From Flammeovirgaceae bacterium (GTDB lineage Bacteria; Bacteroidota; Bacteroidia; Cytophagales; Cyclobacteriaceae), in NCBI GenBank assembly GCA_021298355.1, contig JAJTEH010000001.1:248001-312000 (forward strand): a stretch of 64,000 nucleotides of DNA. The letters are read 5' to 3'. Positions 8,460-18,051 of this stretch are shown here, one piece after another. The stretch's first letter is position 1. Every line of letters begins with the position of its first letter. Position numbers and translations under genes: made by a program. The notes below the pieces were generated by a model. That model had not been told where the DNA came from. It saw only the letters and a list, made by a program, of their open reading frames with translations, and searched no databases.

Positions 8460-8482
8460 CAACTTGAAAATAGTGTAAAGCA

Positions 8483-8758
8483 ATGATTTTGACGACAGCA
8501 AGCAAAAAAGACCTTTTCCAAAAATTTGGTTTCAACAAATCAAACACAGACACCGGTTCACCAGAATCGCAAATTGCTCTTTTCACAGAGCGCATTAAGC
8601 ACATCACAGAGCATTTAAAGGAAAACAAAAAAGATTTTGCTTCTCAGCAAGGTTTAATGAAGCTAGTAGGTAAACGTAAGCGTTTGTTAAACTACCTTCA
8701 GAACAATGACATCAACCGTTACAGAGCAATCATTTCTCAATTAGAATTGCGTAAGTAA
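8483..8758 (+). CDS. rpsO: 30S ribosomal protein S15
   Basis: 91 residues, the normal length. The family core is plain: TGSPESQIALFTERIKHITEHL, shown here as TGSPESQIALFTERI then KHITEHL, with the 16S-binding helix motif LVGKRKRLLNYL near residues 60-71. S15 is a primary binder of the central domain of 16S rRNA. The gene has its own promoter and a strong terminator, then pnp follows on the same strand; rpsO-pnp adjacency is widely conserved in bacteria. Confidence 0.98.
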   Translation: MILTTASKKDLFQKFGFNKSNTDTGSPESQIALFTERIKHITEHLKENKKDFASQQGLMKLVGKRKRLLNYLQNNDINRYRAIISQLELRK

Positions 8759-8777
8759 TCTGGCAATATCAATCACG

Positions 8778-8803
8778 GGGAACCTCCACAAGGTTCCCTT
8801 TTT
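8778..8803 (+). terminator. rpsO intrinsic terminator
   Basis: Perfect 8-base-pair stem GGGAACCT/AGGTTCCC with a 5-base loop, followed by five T residues. Confidence 0.9.
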
Positions 8804-8815
8804 GCATTTAATACG

Positions 8816-8829
8816 GGAGAAATTTCTCC
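8816..8829 (+). promoter_or_regulatory. Palindrome in the pnp leader
   Basis: GGAGAAATTTCTCC is a perfect 14-base palindrome, 13 bases before the pnp ATG. It could be an operator or a small RNA hairpin over the initiation region; PNPase synthesis is autoregulated through leader RNA in other bacteria, but a link here is inference. Confidence 0.35.
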
Positions 8830-8842
8830 TACAAAACCGACT

Positions 8843-10999
8843 ATGAAACCTACAGTTATATCGAAAACCTGCAAGCTGCCCGATGGTAGAGAGATTACCA
8901 TCGAAACAGGTAAATTAGCCCGTCAGGCAGACGGCTCCGTTGTTTTAAAAATGGGCAACACAATGTTATTGGCTACAGTTGTTGCCAAACAAGATGCAAT
9001 GGAAGGAGTAGATTTTCTTCCGTTATCAGTAGATTATCAGGAAAAGTTTGCTGCAACAGGAAAAATTCCCGGAGGCTTTTTAAAGCGAGAAAGCAAATTG
9101 TCCGACTATGAAATTTTAATTAGCCGTTTGGTCGATAGAGCTATTCGTCCATTATTCCCTTCAGATTTCCATGCCGATACGCAAGTAAATATTTCTCTGA
9201 TTTCTGGCGATGAAAACGCGCTGCCAGATTCATTGGCTGCCTTTGCAGCATCCGCTGCCTTATCTGTTTCTGATATTCCCTTCGATGGACCAATATCAGA
9301 AGTAAGAATAGCGCGCGTAAATGGCCAGTTTATTGTTAACCCTTCTTTAAAAGATAAAGAACAAGCTGATATCGATTTAATCGTTGCAGCTTCAGTAGAC
9401 AAACTCCTTATGGTAGAAGGAGAAATGAAAGAAGTATCGGAAGACGATATGGTGCATGCTCTAAAAATTGCACACGATGCTATAAAAGTACAGTGCGAAC
9501 TTCAGGTAGAACTTGCAAAGTCAGTAGGAAAAGAAGCTAAACGAACCTACAACCACGAGAACAATGACGAAGACCTTCGCAAGAAAATGTTTGATGAGCT
9601 ATATCCCAAAGTGTTTGAAGTAGCTAAGCAAATGATCGTAAATAAAAATCAGCGAGCAGAAGCATTTAATAAAGTTGAAGAAGATTACCTGGCACAAATT
9701 CCAGAAGACTCAACAATCAACAAAGACTTAGTTAAAAAGTATTATCACGATATCCAGAAAAAAGCCAGCCGCGATTTAACCCTTCAAACCGGACTTCGCT
9801 TAGATGGTCGTAACACAAAGCAAATCAGGCCAATATGGAGTGAAGTTAACTATCTTCCTTCAGCACATGGTTCGGCTATATTTACACGTGGCGAAACTCA
9901 GTCTTTAACAACCGTAACCTTAGGAACAAAGCTCGATGAACAGATGATTGATGGTGCTATGTTCGAAGGATCGAACAAATTTATATTGCATTATAATTTC
10001 CCAGGTTTTTCTACTGGCGAAGTAAAACCAAACAGAGGCCCTGGCAGAAGAGAAGTAGGGCACGGAAACCTTGCACTTCGCGCCTTAAAGCAAGTATTAC
10101 CTGCCGATGCAGAAAATCCTTACACGATTCGTGTCGTTTCTGATATTCTGGAATCCAATGGTTCATCATCAATGGCAACGGTTTGCGCAGGTACCCTAGC
10201 CTTAATGGATGCTGGTGTTCCTATCAGCGGACCTGTTTCCGGAATTGCAATGGGCATGATTTCAGATCCAACAACAGGAAAATATGCTATTCTTTCCGAC
10301 ATTCTGGGAGATGAAGATCATCTTGGAGACATGGACTTTAAAGTTACCGGAACCGAAAAAGGAATTACGGCATGCCAGATGGATTTAAAAGTAGATGGAC
10401 TTACTTACGAAACCCTAAAAGAAGCTTTACTTCAAGCAAAAGATGGTCGTTTGCATATCCTCAATGAAATGAAGAAAACCATTGAGAAGCCTAACACAGA
10501 TCTTAAGCCACATGCGCCAAGAGCCGTAACAATCACCATTGATAAAGATCAAATTGGTGCAGTTATTGGGCCCGGTGGTAAAATTGTACAAGACATACAA
10601 GCTGTTAGTGGTGCAACAGTTGTAATCGAAGAAGTGGGAAATAAAGGTGTTGTAAATGTGTTTGCCACCAGCAAAGAATCGATGGATAAAGCCGTTAGCC
10701 GAATTAAAGGAATTGTTGCCGTACCGGAAGTAGGGCAGGTGTATGACGGAAAGGTAAAATCTATCGTTCAGTTTGGTGCATTTGTAGAATTTATGCCAGG
10801 TAAAGATGGTTTACTTCACATCTCTGAAATTAAGTGGGAACGTCTCGAAACAATGGATGGAGTACTTGAAGTAGGAGAAGAAATAAAAGTAAAATTAGTA
10901 GAGGTAGATAAAAAGACAGGAAAATTCAGACTATCGCGCAAAGCCTTACTGCCTAAGCCCGAAAAGAAAGAAAACACACCAACAACTCCCGAAAATTAA
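8843..10999 (+). CDS. pnp: Polyribonucleotide nucleotidyltransferase (PNPase)
   Basis: 718 residues, standard length. In order: first RNase PH domain (about 10-145), helical linker (about 150-300), second RNase PH domain with the GRRE motif near [13 protein letters not shown] (about 320-535), a KH domain containing the loop IGPGGK (about 555-620) and an S1 domain ([19 protein letters not shown], from about 630) with a short acidic/Lys tail. The trimeric enzyme degrades RNA 3' to 5' with phosphate and works in mRNA turnover. It follows rpsO after a terminator, so it is likely transcribed partly by read-through or from its own unseen promoter. Confidence 0.98.
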   Translation: MKPTVISKTCKLPDGREITIETGKLARQADGSVVLKMGNTMLLATVVAKQDAMEGVDFLPLSVDYQEKFAATGKIPGGFLKRESKLSDYEILISRLVDRAIRPLFPSDFHADTQVNISLISGDENALPDSLAAFAASAALSVSDIPFDGPISEVRIARVNGQFIVNPSLKDKEQADIDLIVAASVDKLLMVEGEMKEVSEDDMVHALKIAHDAIKVQCELQVELAKSVGKEAKRTYNHENNDEDLRKKMFDELYPKVFEVAKQMIVNKNQRAEAFNKVEEDYLAQIPEDSTINKDLVKKYYHDIQKKASRDLTLQTGLRLDGRNTKQIRPIWSEVNYLPSAHGSAIFTRGETQSLTTVTLGTKLDEQMIDGAMFEGSNKFILHYNFPGFSTGEVKPNRGPGRREVGHGNLALRALKQVLPADAENPYTIRVVSDILESNGSSSMATVCAGTLALMDAGVPISGPVSGIAMGMISDPTTGKYAILSDILGDEDHLGDMDFKVTGTEKGITACQMDLKVDGLTYETLKEALLQAKDGRLHILNEMKKTIEKPNTDLKPHAPRAVTITIDKDQIGAVIGPGGKIVQDIQAVSGATVVIEEVGNKGVVNVFATSKESMDKAVSRIKGIVAVPEVGQVYDGKVKSIVQFGAFVEFMPGKDGLLHISEIKWERLETMDGVLEVGEEIKVKLVEVDKKTGKFRLSRKALLPKPEKKENTPTTPEN

Positions 11000-11008
11000 C
11001 GTTAGTTT

Positions 11009-11054
11009 GAGCAGGCAGTTTAAAAGTCATTAAACATTTTAAAACTACCTGCTC
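11009..11054 (+). terminator. Hairpin after pnp
   Basis: Inverted repeat GAGCAGG (11009-11015) with CCTGCTC (11048-11054), extended inward by AGTTT/AAACT-type pairing. The tail is only weakly T-rich, so this may be an RNA-end stabiliser rather than a true terminator. Confidence 0.5.
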
Positions 11055-11121
11055 TTACCGTATATTGAACGGAACTTAATACAAACTATTTTTTGTTGAA
11101 CAATAGTACGCACGCACAAGC

Positions 11122-11985
11122 ATGAGACAACTCAAAATCAGTAAGCAAATTACCAACCGCGAAAGCCAATCGCTGGATAAATACTTGCAAGAAATTGGTA
11201 AGGTAGATTTGCTAACGCCTGACGAAGAAGTGGAATTGGCAAAACGAATTAAAGAAGGCGACCAAATTGCCCTCGAGAAATTAACAAAAGCCAATCTTCG
11301 ATTCGTAGTATCGGTTGCTAAACAATATCAAAACCAAGGCCTATCATTAGGCGATTTAATTAACGAAGGAAATTTAGGCTTGATAAAAGCTGCACAGCGT
11401 TTCGATGAAACCCGTGGTTTCAAATTTATTTCATATGCAGTGTGGTGGATACGCCAATCTATTTTACAAGCATTGGCCGAACAATCCAGAATTGTACGCT
11501 TACCCCTAAACAGAGTAGGTTCTTTAAATAAAATTTCTAAAACATTTTCTGAGTTAGAGCAGAAATATGAACGCGAACCTTCCCCCGAAGAATTAGCAGA
11601 AGTTTTAGATGTTTCTACAGCCGAAGTTGTAGATACAATGAAAATTTCAGGACGTCATGTTTCCATGGATGCTCCATTCGTGCAAGGCGAAGAAAACAGT
11701 TTGCTAGATGTGTTGGAAAACGACAGCGAAGAAACACCAGACTCAGGGTTAATGAACGACTCGCTTCGAAAAGAAGTACAACGAGCGCTTTCAACGCTTA
11801 CTCAACGCGAGGCGGATGTTATCACACTATATTTCGGATTAAACGGAGAGCACGCCATGACATTAGAAGAAATTGGCGAAAAGTTTAATTTAACAAGAGA
11901 AAGAGTTCGTCAAATTAAAGAAAAGGCAATCAGACGTTTACGTCATACATCAAGAAGTAAGGCTTTAAAACCTTACCTCGGTTAA
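11122..11985 (+). CDS. rpoD: Primary RNA polymerase sigma factor
   Basis: 287 residues, the short form used by Bacteroidota (no region 1.1 and no non-conserved insert). Region 1.2 is [18 protein letters not shown] (about 19-36). Region 2 includes [13 protein letters not shown] and the -10 melting helix [17 protein letters not shown]. Region 3 covers about 130-205, and region 4 ends in the helix-turn-helix [20 protein letters not shown]. It directs transcription of most growth genes, which fits the TTG/TAnnTTTG promoters found in this window. The ATG at 11122 gives the usual MRQLKISKQ start. Confidence 0.97.
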   Translation: MRQLKISKQITNRESQSLDKYLQEIGKVDLLTPDEEVELAKRIKEGDQIALEKLTKANLRFVVSVAKQYQNQGLSLGDLINEGNLGLIKAAQRFDETRGFKFISYAVWWIRQSILQALAEQSRIVRLPLNRVGSLNKISKTFSELEQKYEREPSPEELAEVLDVSTAEVVDTMKISGRHVSMDAPFVQGEENSLLDVLENDSEETPDSGLMNDSLRKEVQRALSTLTQREADVITLYFGLNGEHAMTLEEIGEKFNLTRERVRQIKEKAIRRLRHTSRSKALKPYLG

Positions 11986-12011
11986 AATTGTACATTAATT
12001 AAATAATTTTG

Positions 12012-12039
12012 AAGGGTCTCGGAAGAGGCCTTTCTTTTT
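12012..12039 (+). terminator. rpoD intrinsic terminator
   Basis: AAGGGTCTC/GAGGCCTTT stem of nine pairs with two G-U wobbles, a GGAA loop and a CTTTTT tail. A TTG at 12038 in frame with trxB lies in the tail, which is one reason to reject it as a start. Confidence 0.8.
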
Positions 12040-12049
12040 GATAAAGTTT

Positions 12050-12997
12050 ATGGAAAAGGAAAGAATTCAAGTATTGATAATTGGCTCGGGCCCCGCAGGC
12101 TACACAGCATCCATATATGCAGCACGCGCAGGTTTAAAACCTGTGCTTTTTACAGGACCTCAACCCGGAGGACAATTAACAACAACAAACGATGTAGAGA
12201 ATTTCCCCGGTTATCCTGAAGGCATAAATGGCCCGCAAATGATGGTAGACTTGCAAAAGCAGGCAGAACGCTTTGGCACCGAAATCAGAAATGCGATGAT
12301 TACCTCTGTAGATTTTTCTTCCTACCCATTGCAATTAACTGTAGACGAAAAAACAGAAGTAATTGCCGATGCTGTTATCATATCAACAGGTGCAAGTGCC
12401 AAGTATTTGGGAATTCCTTCAGAAACAGCTTTTGCCAATAAAGGAGTTTCTGCATGTGCTGTATGCGATGGCTTTTTCTACAGAGGAAAAGAAGTAGCTG
12501 TTGTTGGCGCTGGAGATTCTGCCGCTGAAGAAGCAACCTATCTCGCTAAACTTTGTACAAAAGTTCATTTAATTGTGAGAAGAAGCGAAATGCGCGCTTC
12601 TAAAATTATGCAACAGCGTGTATTAAATACGCCAAACATAGAAATACATTGGAACTCAGAAACAGATGAGATAGTAGGCGATGATTCTGGCGTTACAGGT
12701 GTAAGGCTATTGAACAATAAAACCAACGAAAAGAAAACACTTTCTATTCAAGGATTTTTCCTTGCCATAGGGCATAAACCCAACACAGATATCTTTAAAG
12801 GATATATTGATATGGATGAAACAGGATACATTAAAGTACAACCTGGTTCTACCAAAACAAATGTTGAAGGCGTATTTGCCGTTGGCGATGCGGCAGATAA
12901 AATTTACCGACAAGCAATTACAGCAGCAGGAACCGGGTGCATGGGTGCGTTAGATGCTGAAAGATTTTTGCAAGAAAAGGAATCTCACATTGCCTAA
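12050..12997 (+). CDS. trxB: Thioredoxin-disulfide reductase
   Basis: 315 residues from the ATG at 12050 (MEKERIQVLIIGSGPAGY). The FAD-binding motif GSGPAG is at the N-terminus, followed by GGQLTTT, the redox-active CAVC pair in SACAVCDGFF (about 136-139), the NADPH motif GAGDSAAEEA and a final FAD motif GVFAVGDAAD. It reduces thioredoxin with NADPH in the cytosol. A TTG four codons upstream falls in the rpoD terminator and is rejected. bshB1 starts four bases after the stop, so thioredoxin reduction and bacillithiol synthesis are in one operon. Confidence 0.97.
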   Translation: MEKERIQVLIIGSGPAGYTASIYAARAGLKPVLFTGPQPGGQLTTTNDVENFPGYPEGINGPQMMVDLQKQAERFGTEIRNAMITSVDFSSYPLQLTVDEKTEVIADAVIISTGASAKYLGIPSETAFANKGVSACAVCDGFFYRGKEVAVVGAGDSAAEEATYLAKLCTKVHLIVRRSEMRASKIMQQRVLNTPNIEIHWNSETDEIVGDDSGVTGVRLLNNKTNEKKTLSIQGFFLAIGHKPNTDIFKGYIDMDETGYIKVQPGSTKTNVEGVFAVGDAADKIYRQAITAAGTGCMGALDAERFLQEKESHIA

Positions 12998-13001
12998 ACA
13001 T

Positions 13002-13718
13002 ATGAAGCTGGATATTTTGGTTATTGCAGCTCACCCAGACGATGCCGAATTAGGTTGTGGTGGCACCATAGCCAAGCAAATAGATGCAGGTTTTAAAGTA
13101 GGTATTTTAGATTTAACAAAGGGAGAGTTAGGTACTCGTGGAAACGAAGAAACAAGAAAAAAAGAAGCTGAAACCGCAGCCATAATTCTTGGGCTATCGT
13201 TACGCGAAAATGCCGGCTTACCTGATGGTTTTTTTGAAAACACAATTGCCGAACGTAAAGTAATAATGCAATACGTCAGGAAATACAAACCGGAAATAGT
13301 GATTACGAATGCACCCACCGATCGCCATCCCGATCATGGACGAGCAGCTAATCTAGTTTACGATGCCTGTTTTTTATCCGGACTTACTAAAATTGAAACA
13401 ACAGATGAACATGGTTTGCAACAACCATGGAGACCGCCATTTTTTTATCACTTTATACAAAGTGCTTATATCTCACCGGATTTTATTGTAGATATATCAG
13501 CCTATTGGCAAATAAAAATGAACGCTATAAAAGCTTTTTCTACTCAGTTTTATAGCGGAAAAACTGAAGGTCAACAAACGTTTATCTCTCGCCCTGAGTT
13601 TTTGGATTTTGTAGAAGCAAGAGCTATTGAAATGGGAAGCATTGCTGGAGTTAAATATGCGGAGGGTTTTATAGCCAAGCGTTATCCTATGCTTAATCTG
13701 CTTACCGATATAAAATAG
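13002..13718 (+). CDS. bshB1: Bacillithiol biosynthesis deacetylase BshB1
   Basis: 238 residues from the ATG at 13002. A PIG-L/LmbE zinc deacetylase: AHPDDAELGCGGT (zinc ligands H and D) near residues 9-21 and a later TDRHPDHGRAANLV motif carrying the third ligand. The length and the CGGTIAKQIDAG and LTKGELGTRG segments match BshB1, which removes acetyl from N-acetylglucosaminyl malate, the second step of bacillithiol synthesis. The frame continues 48 bases upstream into trxB, but the start is set at the ATG after the trxB stop. BshA and BshC genes are not in the window. Confidence 0.93.
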   Translation: MKLDILVIAAHPDDAELGCGGTIAKQIDAGFKVGILDLTKGELGTRGNEETRKKEAETAAIILGLSLRENAGLPDGFFENTIAERKVIMQYVRKYKPEIVITNAPTDRHPDHGRAANLVYDACFLSGLTKIETTDEHGLQQPWRPPFFYHFIQSAYISPDFIVDISAYWQIKMNAIKAFSTQFYSGKTEGQQTFISRPEFLDFVEARAIEMGSIAGVKYAEGFIAKRYPMLNLLTDIK

Positions 13719-13774
13719 AACAGAATAGCTTACGTGTAAGCAACAAAACTCATATCCTATTTCGTATCTTCAAT

Positions 13775-15130
13775 TTAAAACAGGTCGGGCAACGATAATC
13801 CACCAAAGTTTCCGGAACTCATCATTAACAAATTCTTGTTTCTGAAAGAAATTCCTTTTAAAAATTTTAGCAAACTCTCACTGTCTGTGAAAACTTGAAT
13901 AGCCTGGCTCCCAAAATGAGCATGTATTTTTTCTTGTGTTAACTCCGGAAATCCTTTTGCTGCAACCTTAGATGGTTCGAAATACACAATTGCAGTTTGG
14001 GCTTGCTTAAGCGAATCTTTATAATTTGGCAGATAACTTTCATTTAAGCTACTATATGTATGCAACTCTAGGCAAGCAACTAAATCGCGCGAAGGGAACA
14101 TTTCTTTCATTGCTTTAACAGTAGCCTTAACTTTAGAAGGTGCATGGGCAAAATCTTTATATAAAGCGGCTGTTTCTGTTTCTTTAACCTTTTGCAATCG
14201 GCCTGAAGCCCCTTCGAAACTTCCGATAGCCTGAAAAAACATTTCGGCATTTATCCCAATCTTCTTTAGGGTTTCCTTGGCAGCACTAATGTTTTGTAAG
14301 TTATGGGTACCAAATAACTGTATAGGGTATCTTTCTTTTCCGTTGGTTAAAAAAACTTGTTGCCCTTCTTCCGAATGAGGATGTGTTTTGTAGGGAACAG
14401 GCAATACATCAGCTCTTTCTTTTTTGGCAATCATTAAAGTCATGTTATCCTGTTCGTTATAAATCAAGATACCCCCCTTGGGGGTCTGATCTGCAAACAA
14501 ATCGAACTGCTTAACATACACATCTTCGGTAGGAAATACATTGGCGTGATCCCATGAAATGCCGCTGATAACCCCAATATGATGTTGGTATTTCAAAAAC
14601 TTGGGTGTTCGGTCTTCTGCAGAAGATAAATATTCATCGCCTTCTATCACAATGATAGGTGCATCAGAAAGTTTAACCGATAAAGGCAAACCATTTACTT
14701 TTGCACCAACTACAAAGTCAAAATCTTTTTTATGAAAATTTAGAACATGCATGATTATGGCCGTAATAGTTGTTTTACCATGGCTACCTGCAATTACTAC
14801 TCTCTGTTTGTCTCTGCTATGTTCGAATATAAAATCAGGAAAAGAATTAATCTTTAATCCTAAAGATTTGGCCTTTAACAGTTCGGGGTTATCAGCTTTG
14901 GCGTGCATGCCCAGAATAACAGCATCATAGGATGTATCAAGCACATCTGCATTCCAACCTTCTTTTGCTGGCAGCAAGCCATTTATCTGAAGCAAACTTT
15001 TAGACGGTTCAAATATTTCATCATCCGAACCTGTAATAGTGTGCCCTTGTTGTTTTAATGCAATAGCAAGGTTATGCATTACACTTCCGCCTATTGCTAT
15101 AAAATGAATTTTCTGGTGTTTAACTCCCAT
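13775..15130 (-). CDS. mpl: UDP-N-acetylmuramate:tripeptide ligase (Mpl)
   Basis: 451 residues. A Mur ligase with N-terminal Rossmann part (HFIAIGGSVMHNLAIALKQQGH), the ATP loop AGSHGKTTI near residue 113-121, a central domain with SGISWDHANVFP and a C-terminal domain. The GGSVMHNLA motif distinguishes Mpl from MurC. Mpl attaches the recycled L-Ala-gamma-D-Glu-diaminopimelate tripeptide to UDP-MurNAc in the cytosol, saving cell-wall material. It is transcribed opposite to its neighbours, converging with bshB1 and diverging from dnaB across 198 bases. Confidence 0.92.
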   Translation of the reverse strand: MGVKHQKIHFIAIGGSVMHNLAIALKQQGHTITGSDDEIFEPSKSLLQINGLLPAKEGWNADVLDTSYDAVILGMHAKADNPELLKAKSLGLKINSFPDFIFEHSRDKQRVVIAGSHGKTTITAIIMHVLNFHKKDFDFVVGAKVNGLPLSVKLSDAPIIVIEGDEYLSSAEDRTPKFLKYQHHIGVISGISWDHANVFPTEDVYVKQFDLFADQTPKGGILIYNEQDNMTLMIAKKERADVLPVPYKTHPHSEEGQQVFLTNGKERYPIQLFGTHNLQNISAAKETLKKIGINAEMFFQAIGSFEGASGRLQKVKETETAALYKDFAHAPSKVKATVKAMKEMFPSRDLVACLELHTYSSLNESYLPNYKDSLKQAQTAIVYFEPSKVAAKGFPELTQEKIHAHFGSQAIQVFTDSESLLKFLKGISFRNKNLLMMSSGNFGGLSLPDLF

Positions 15131-15328
15131 TGCTATAAAATTAAAACACTACAAAAATAGTGTTTCATAAACATAATCAATTTTGATTTTTATTAAACAA
15201 GTTATCAACACAAAAAAAACTTTAATGTTAATTCTATGTGCAGAAGTTGTAGACTGTAATTTAGTATTTGCATGTACGTTTGTTCCCTTATTTAAAAGGA
15301 ATTAAAAAAACGTACAACAACCACTTGT

Positions 15329-16849
15329 ATGGAGGGATCAGCACTGAGGCAAAGCAATAAAAGGCCACAATCAAAGTTAGTACCGAGAGATATCTCTGAA
15401 AGCTTAGGCAAATTGCCGCCTCAGGCGCTCGATCTGGAAGAAGCAGTATTAGGTGCATTGATGTTAGAAAAAAATGCACTAAACGCAGTGGTTGAATTCT
15501 TAAAACCTGAGCATTTCTATCAGGCATCGCATCAGGAAATTTACAAAGCCATTATCGACCTGTTTAAAAATACCGAACCGGTTGATATGCGCACGGTCGT
15601 AAACCAATTGCGTAAACAAGGCACTTTAGAAATATCTGGTGGTGCTTACTACATTGCCGAGTTAACAGCCAAAGTTAGTTCTGCTGCTAACATAGAATAT
15701 CACGCCCGCGTGATAATTGAAATGGCGATCAAAAGAAATTTAATCGAGATCGCCTCAAAGATGCAAGCCGATGCTTACGAAGATACTACAGATGTATTCG
15801 AACTATTAGATAAAACCGAACAATCTATTTTCGAAATATCTGACTCAAACTTGCGTAAGAATTACGATAACATGAAAAACCTCATGTATCAGGCCATTCA
15901 GGAATTACAAAAACTAAAAGAACACAAAGATGGCTTAACTGGTGTGCCAAGTGGATTTACAGCATTAGATAGAATGACATCGGGTTGGCAAAAATCTGAT
16001 CTGGTTATTATTGCCGCACGACCCGGCATGGGTAAAACAGCATTTGTTGTTTCGGCATTACGAAATGCCGCAGTAGATTTTAAAATACCTGTGGCAATTT
16101 TCTCATTAGAAATGGCTTCTATCCAATTAGTAAACCGAATGATTTCTGCAGAGGCAGAATTAGAAGGGGAGAAAATTAAAAAAGGACAATTAGCTGATTT
16201 TGAATGGCAACAATTGGTACACAAAACCAACAAGCTTTCGGCTGCACCTATATTTATAGATGATACCCCGGCACTTTCCATTTTAGAGTTAAGAGCTAAA
16301 TGCAGAAGATTAAAAGCCGAACATAATGTGCAATTAATTATCATCGATTATCTGCAATTAATGAAAGGCGAGCAAGGTGGAAACCGTGAACAAGAAATTG
16401 CTTCTATTTCGCGTGCACTAAAAGGAATTGCTAAAGAATTAAGCGTTCCTGTACTTGCCTTATCACAGTTAAGCCGTGGTGTGGAAACACGAGGCGGAGA
16501 TAAACGCCCACAACTCTCTGATTTGCGAGAGTCAGGTTCTATCGAACAAGATGCTGACATAGTAATGTTTTTGTATCGACCTGAATATTATAAAATCGAA
16601 GTAGATGAAGACAATATGCCCACACAAGGAATGGGCGAAGTAATAATAGCTAAACACCGGAATGGTTCAACAGGAACGGTAAAGTTGAAATTTATTGGAA
16701 AGTATACCAAGTTTGCTGATTTCGATGCTCCTACATCTGACAGTCCTTTTCCAGGATTTGTAAAATTTGAAAGTAGAATAAACACAAAAAAAGACGAACC
16801 ACGCCAAAGTTTGAACGAACAAAATGAAGACGATCTGCCTCCATTCTAA
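15329..16849 (+). CDS. dnaB: Replicative DNA helicase
   Basis: 506 residues. The N-terminal DnaB domain starts at PPQALDLEEAVLGALMLEKNAL (given here as PPQALDLEEAVLGALM). A linker follows, then the RecA-like ATPase with Walker A ARPGMGKTAF, Walker B LIIIDYLQLM and the SQLSRGVETR arginine-finger region. No intein or insert is visible. The ring-shaped helicase unwinds DNA ahead of the replication fork. The ATG at 15329 is kept because the basic leader and APR-like start are common in the phylum. The 198-base region upstream has a single DnaA-box-like TTATCAACA at 15202-15210. Confidence 0.96.
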   Translation: MEGSALRQSNKRPQSKLVPRDISESLGKLPPQALDLEEAVLGALMLEKNALNAVVEFLKPEHFYQASHQEIYKAIIDLFKNTEPVDMRTVVNQLRKQGTLEISGGAYYIAELTAKVSSAANIEYHARVIIEMAIKRNLIEIASKMQADAYEDTTDVFELLDKTEQSIFEISDSNLRKNYDNMKNLMYQAIQELQKLKEHKDGLTGVPSGFTALDRMTSGWQKSDLVIIAARPGMGKTAFVVSALRNAAVDFKIPVAIFSLEMASIQLVNRMISAEAELEGEKIKKGQLADFEWQQLVHKTNKLSAAPIFIDDTPALSILELRAKCRRLKAEHNVQLIIIDYLQLMKGEQGGNREQEIASISRALKGIAKELSVPVLALSQLSRGVETRGGDKRPQLSDLRESGSIEQDADIVMFLYRPEYYKIEVDEDNMPTQGMGEVIIAKHRNGSTGTVKLKFIGKYTKFADFDAPTSDSPFPGFVKFESRINTKKDEPRQSLNEQNEDDLPPF

Positions 16850-16880
16850 AATTTAAAATACCGTACTAGGCAAAGGCTTT

Positions 16881-17195
16881 TTAATCCTCAATCGAGAAAA
16901 GTAAATTGCTTAATTCGCTTTTAGTTTTTAATTCATTTTGTTTATCGGCAACAACGATACCTTTTTCAATGTATTCTTTAGCCTGAACTACTCTTTGCAG
17001 TTCAATTGCCACTTTACCGAGCTGATAATAAGCAGGCAGATAATCAGGATTTTTACTGATCACAAATTCTAATAACCCAAAGGCCTCTTCCTTGTTTTGC
17101 TTATAAAGTTCTAACGCTAATGCATACGGATAGAAAATTTCATCGGGCTCATTCTCAATTAGTTTTCTTAGTTGGGCTATTCTTGAAGTTTGCAT
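16881..17195 (-). CDS. Small tetratricopeptide-repeat protein
   Basis: 104 residues with about two and a half TPR units: EIFYPYALALELYKQNKE, then NPDYLPAYYQLGKVAIELQ and AKEYIEKGIVVADKQ. There is no signal peptide or membrane segment, so it is cytosolic and probably a protein-binding adaptor; the partner is unknown. It converges with dnaB (31-base gap) and diverges from etfB (92-base gap). Confidence 0.8.
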   Translation of the reverse strand: MQTSRIAQLRKLIENEPDEIFYPYALALELYKQNKEEAFGLLEFVISKNPDYLPAYYQLGKVAIELQRVVQAKEYIEKGIVVADKQNELKTKSELSNLLFSIED

Positions 17196-17287
17196 GTTTT
17201 TTCGAAATGGGGTTCACAAATTTCCGAATTTATGGTTTATCTTGAGGCCGTTTTCTCAAAGAGTTTTTAAAGTTTGATATAGAAAAG

Positions 17288-18028
17288 ATGAAGATTCTAG
17301 TTTGTATTTCTCACGTTCCGGACACCACATCCAAAATCAATTTTGTTGAAAATAACACAAAGTTAGATGCTAATGGTGTTCAATTCATAATCGGCCCGTA
17401 CGATGATTACGCACTGGCCAGAGCAATTGAAATAAAAGAGGCAAATCCAGGCACAACAGTTACTGTAATTAACGTTGGCACAGCCGATACAGAGCCAACC
17501 ATTAGAAAAGCGCTTGCCATAGGAGCAGACGATGCAGTTCGTATAAATGCAGAACCTGCGGATTCTTTCTTTGTTGCAAGTCACATAGCCAATTATGCTA
17601 AAGATAAAAACTTCGACCTCATTTTAATGGGTAGAGAATCAATAGATTTTAATGGCGGTGTGGTGCATAGTATGGTAGGCGAGTTGTTAGGTATAACTTC
17701 TTTGTCTCCGGTAATGAAATTAGAACTGGATGGAAATAAGGCCAAATTAGCCAAAGAGATAGAAGGAGGAAAAGAATACGTTGAAGCAGCATTGCCATTA
17801 GTATTGGGTTGCCAGGAACCCATAGCAGAGTGGAAAATCCCAAACATGCGTGGTATAATGTCGGCACGTACTAAACCTCTTCAGGTATTGGAAGCAACTA
17901 TAGTAAATTCTGGCGTTCAGTTAACTGCTTTCGAATTGCCTCCTGCAAAAGGTGCCGTTAAAATGGTATCTGCCGATAACGTGGCCGAACTCGTAAGCTT
18001 ATTAAAAAACGAAGCCAAAGTATTATAA
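17288..18028 (+). CDS. etfB: Electron transfer flavoprotein, beta subunit
   Basis: 246 residues. The N-terminal MKILVCISHVPDT, the GPYDDYALARAIEIKE segment and the GRESIDFNGGVVHSMVGELL motif identify EtfB; the C-terminal MSARTKPLQV segment is the family signature region. With EtfA it forms a soluble FAD/AMP heterodimer that takes electrons from acyl-CoA dehydrogenases and passes them to the quinone pool. etfA follows after 23 bases. A glutaryl-CoA-type dehydrogenase at 45926-47143 is a plausible donor. Confidence 0.95.
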   Translation: MKILVCISHVPDTTSKINFVENNTKLDANGVQFIIGPYDDYALARAIEIKEANPGTTVTVINVGTADTEPTIRKALAIGADDAVRINAEPADSFFVASHIANYAKDKNFDLILMGRESIDFNGGVVHSMVGELLGITSLSPVMKLELDGNKAKLAKEIEGGKEYVEAALPLVLGCQEPIAEWKIPNMRGIMSARTKPLQVLEATIVNSGVQLTAFELPPAKGAVKMVSADNVAELVSLLKNEAKVL

Positions 18029-18051
18029 TTCACCATAAAGCAGCAAACAAT

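Noticed and set aside
13728..13741. GCTTAC-GT-GTAAGC hairpin between bshB1 and mpl as a terminator
   Set aside because: The loop is only two bases and there is no T run on either side, so it is at most a weak structure.
15131..15328. Possible replication origin before dnaB
   Set aside because: Only one DnaA-box-like TTATCAACA was found, with no cluster, no dnaA or dnaN nearby and no clear unwinding element beyond general AT richness.
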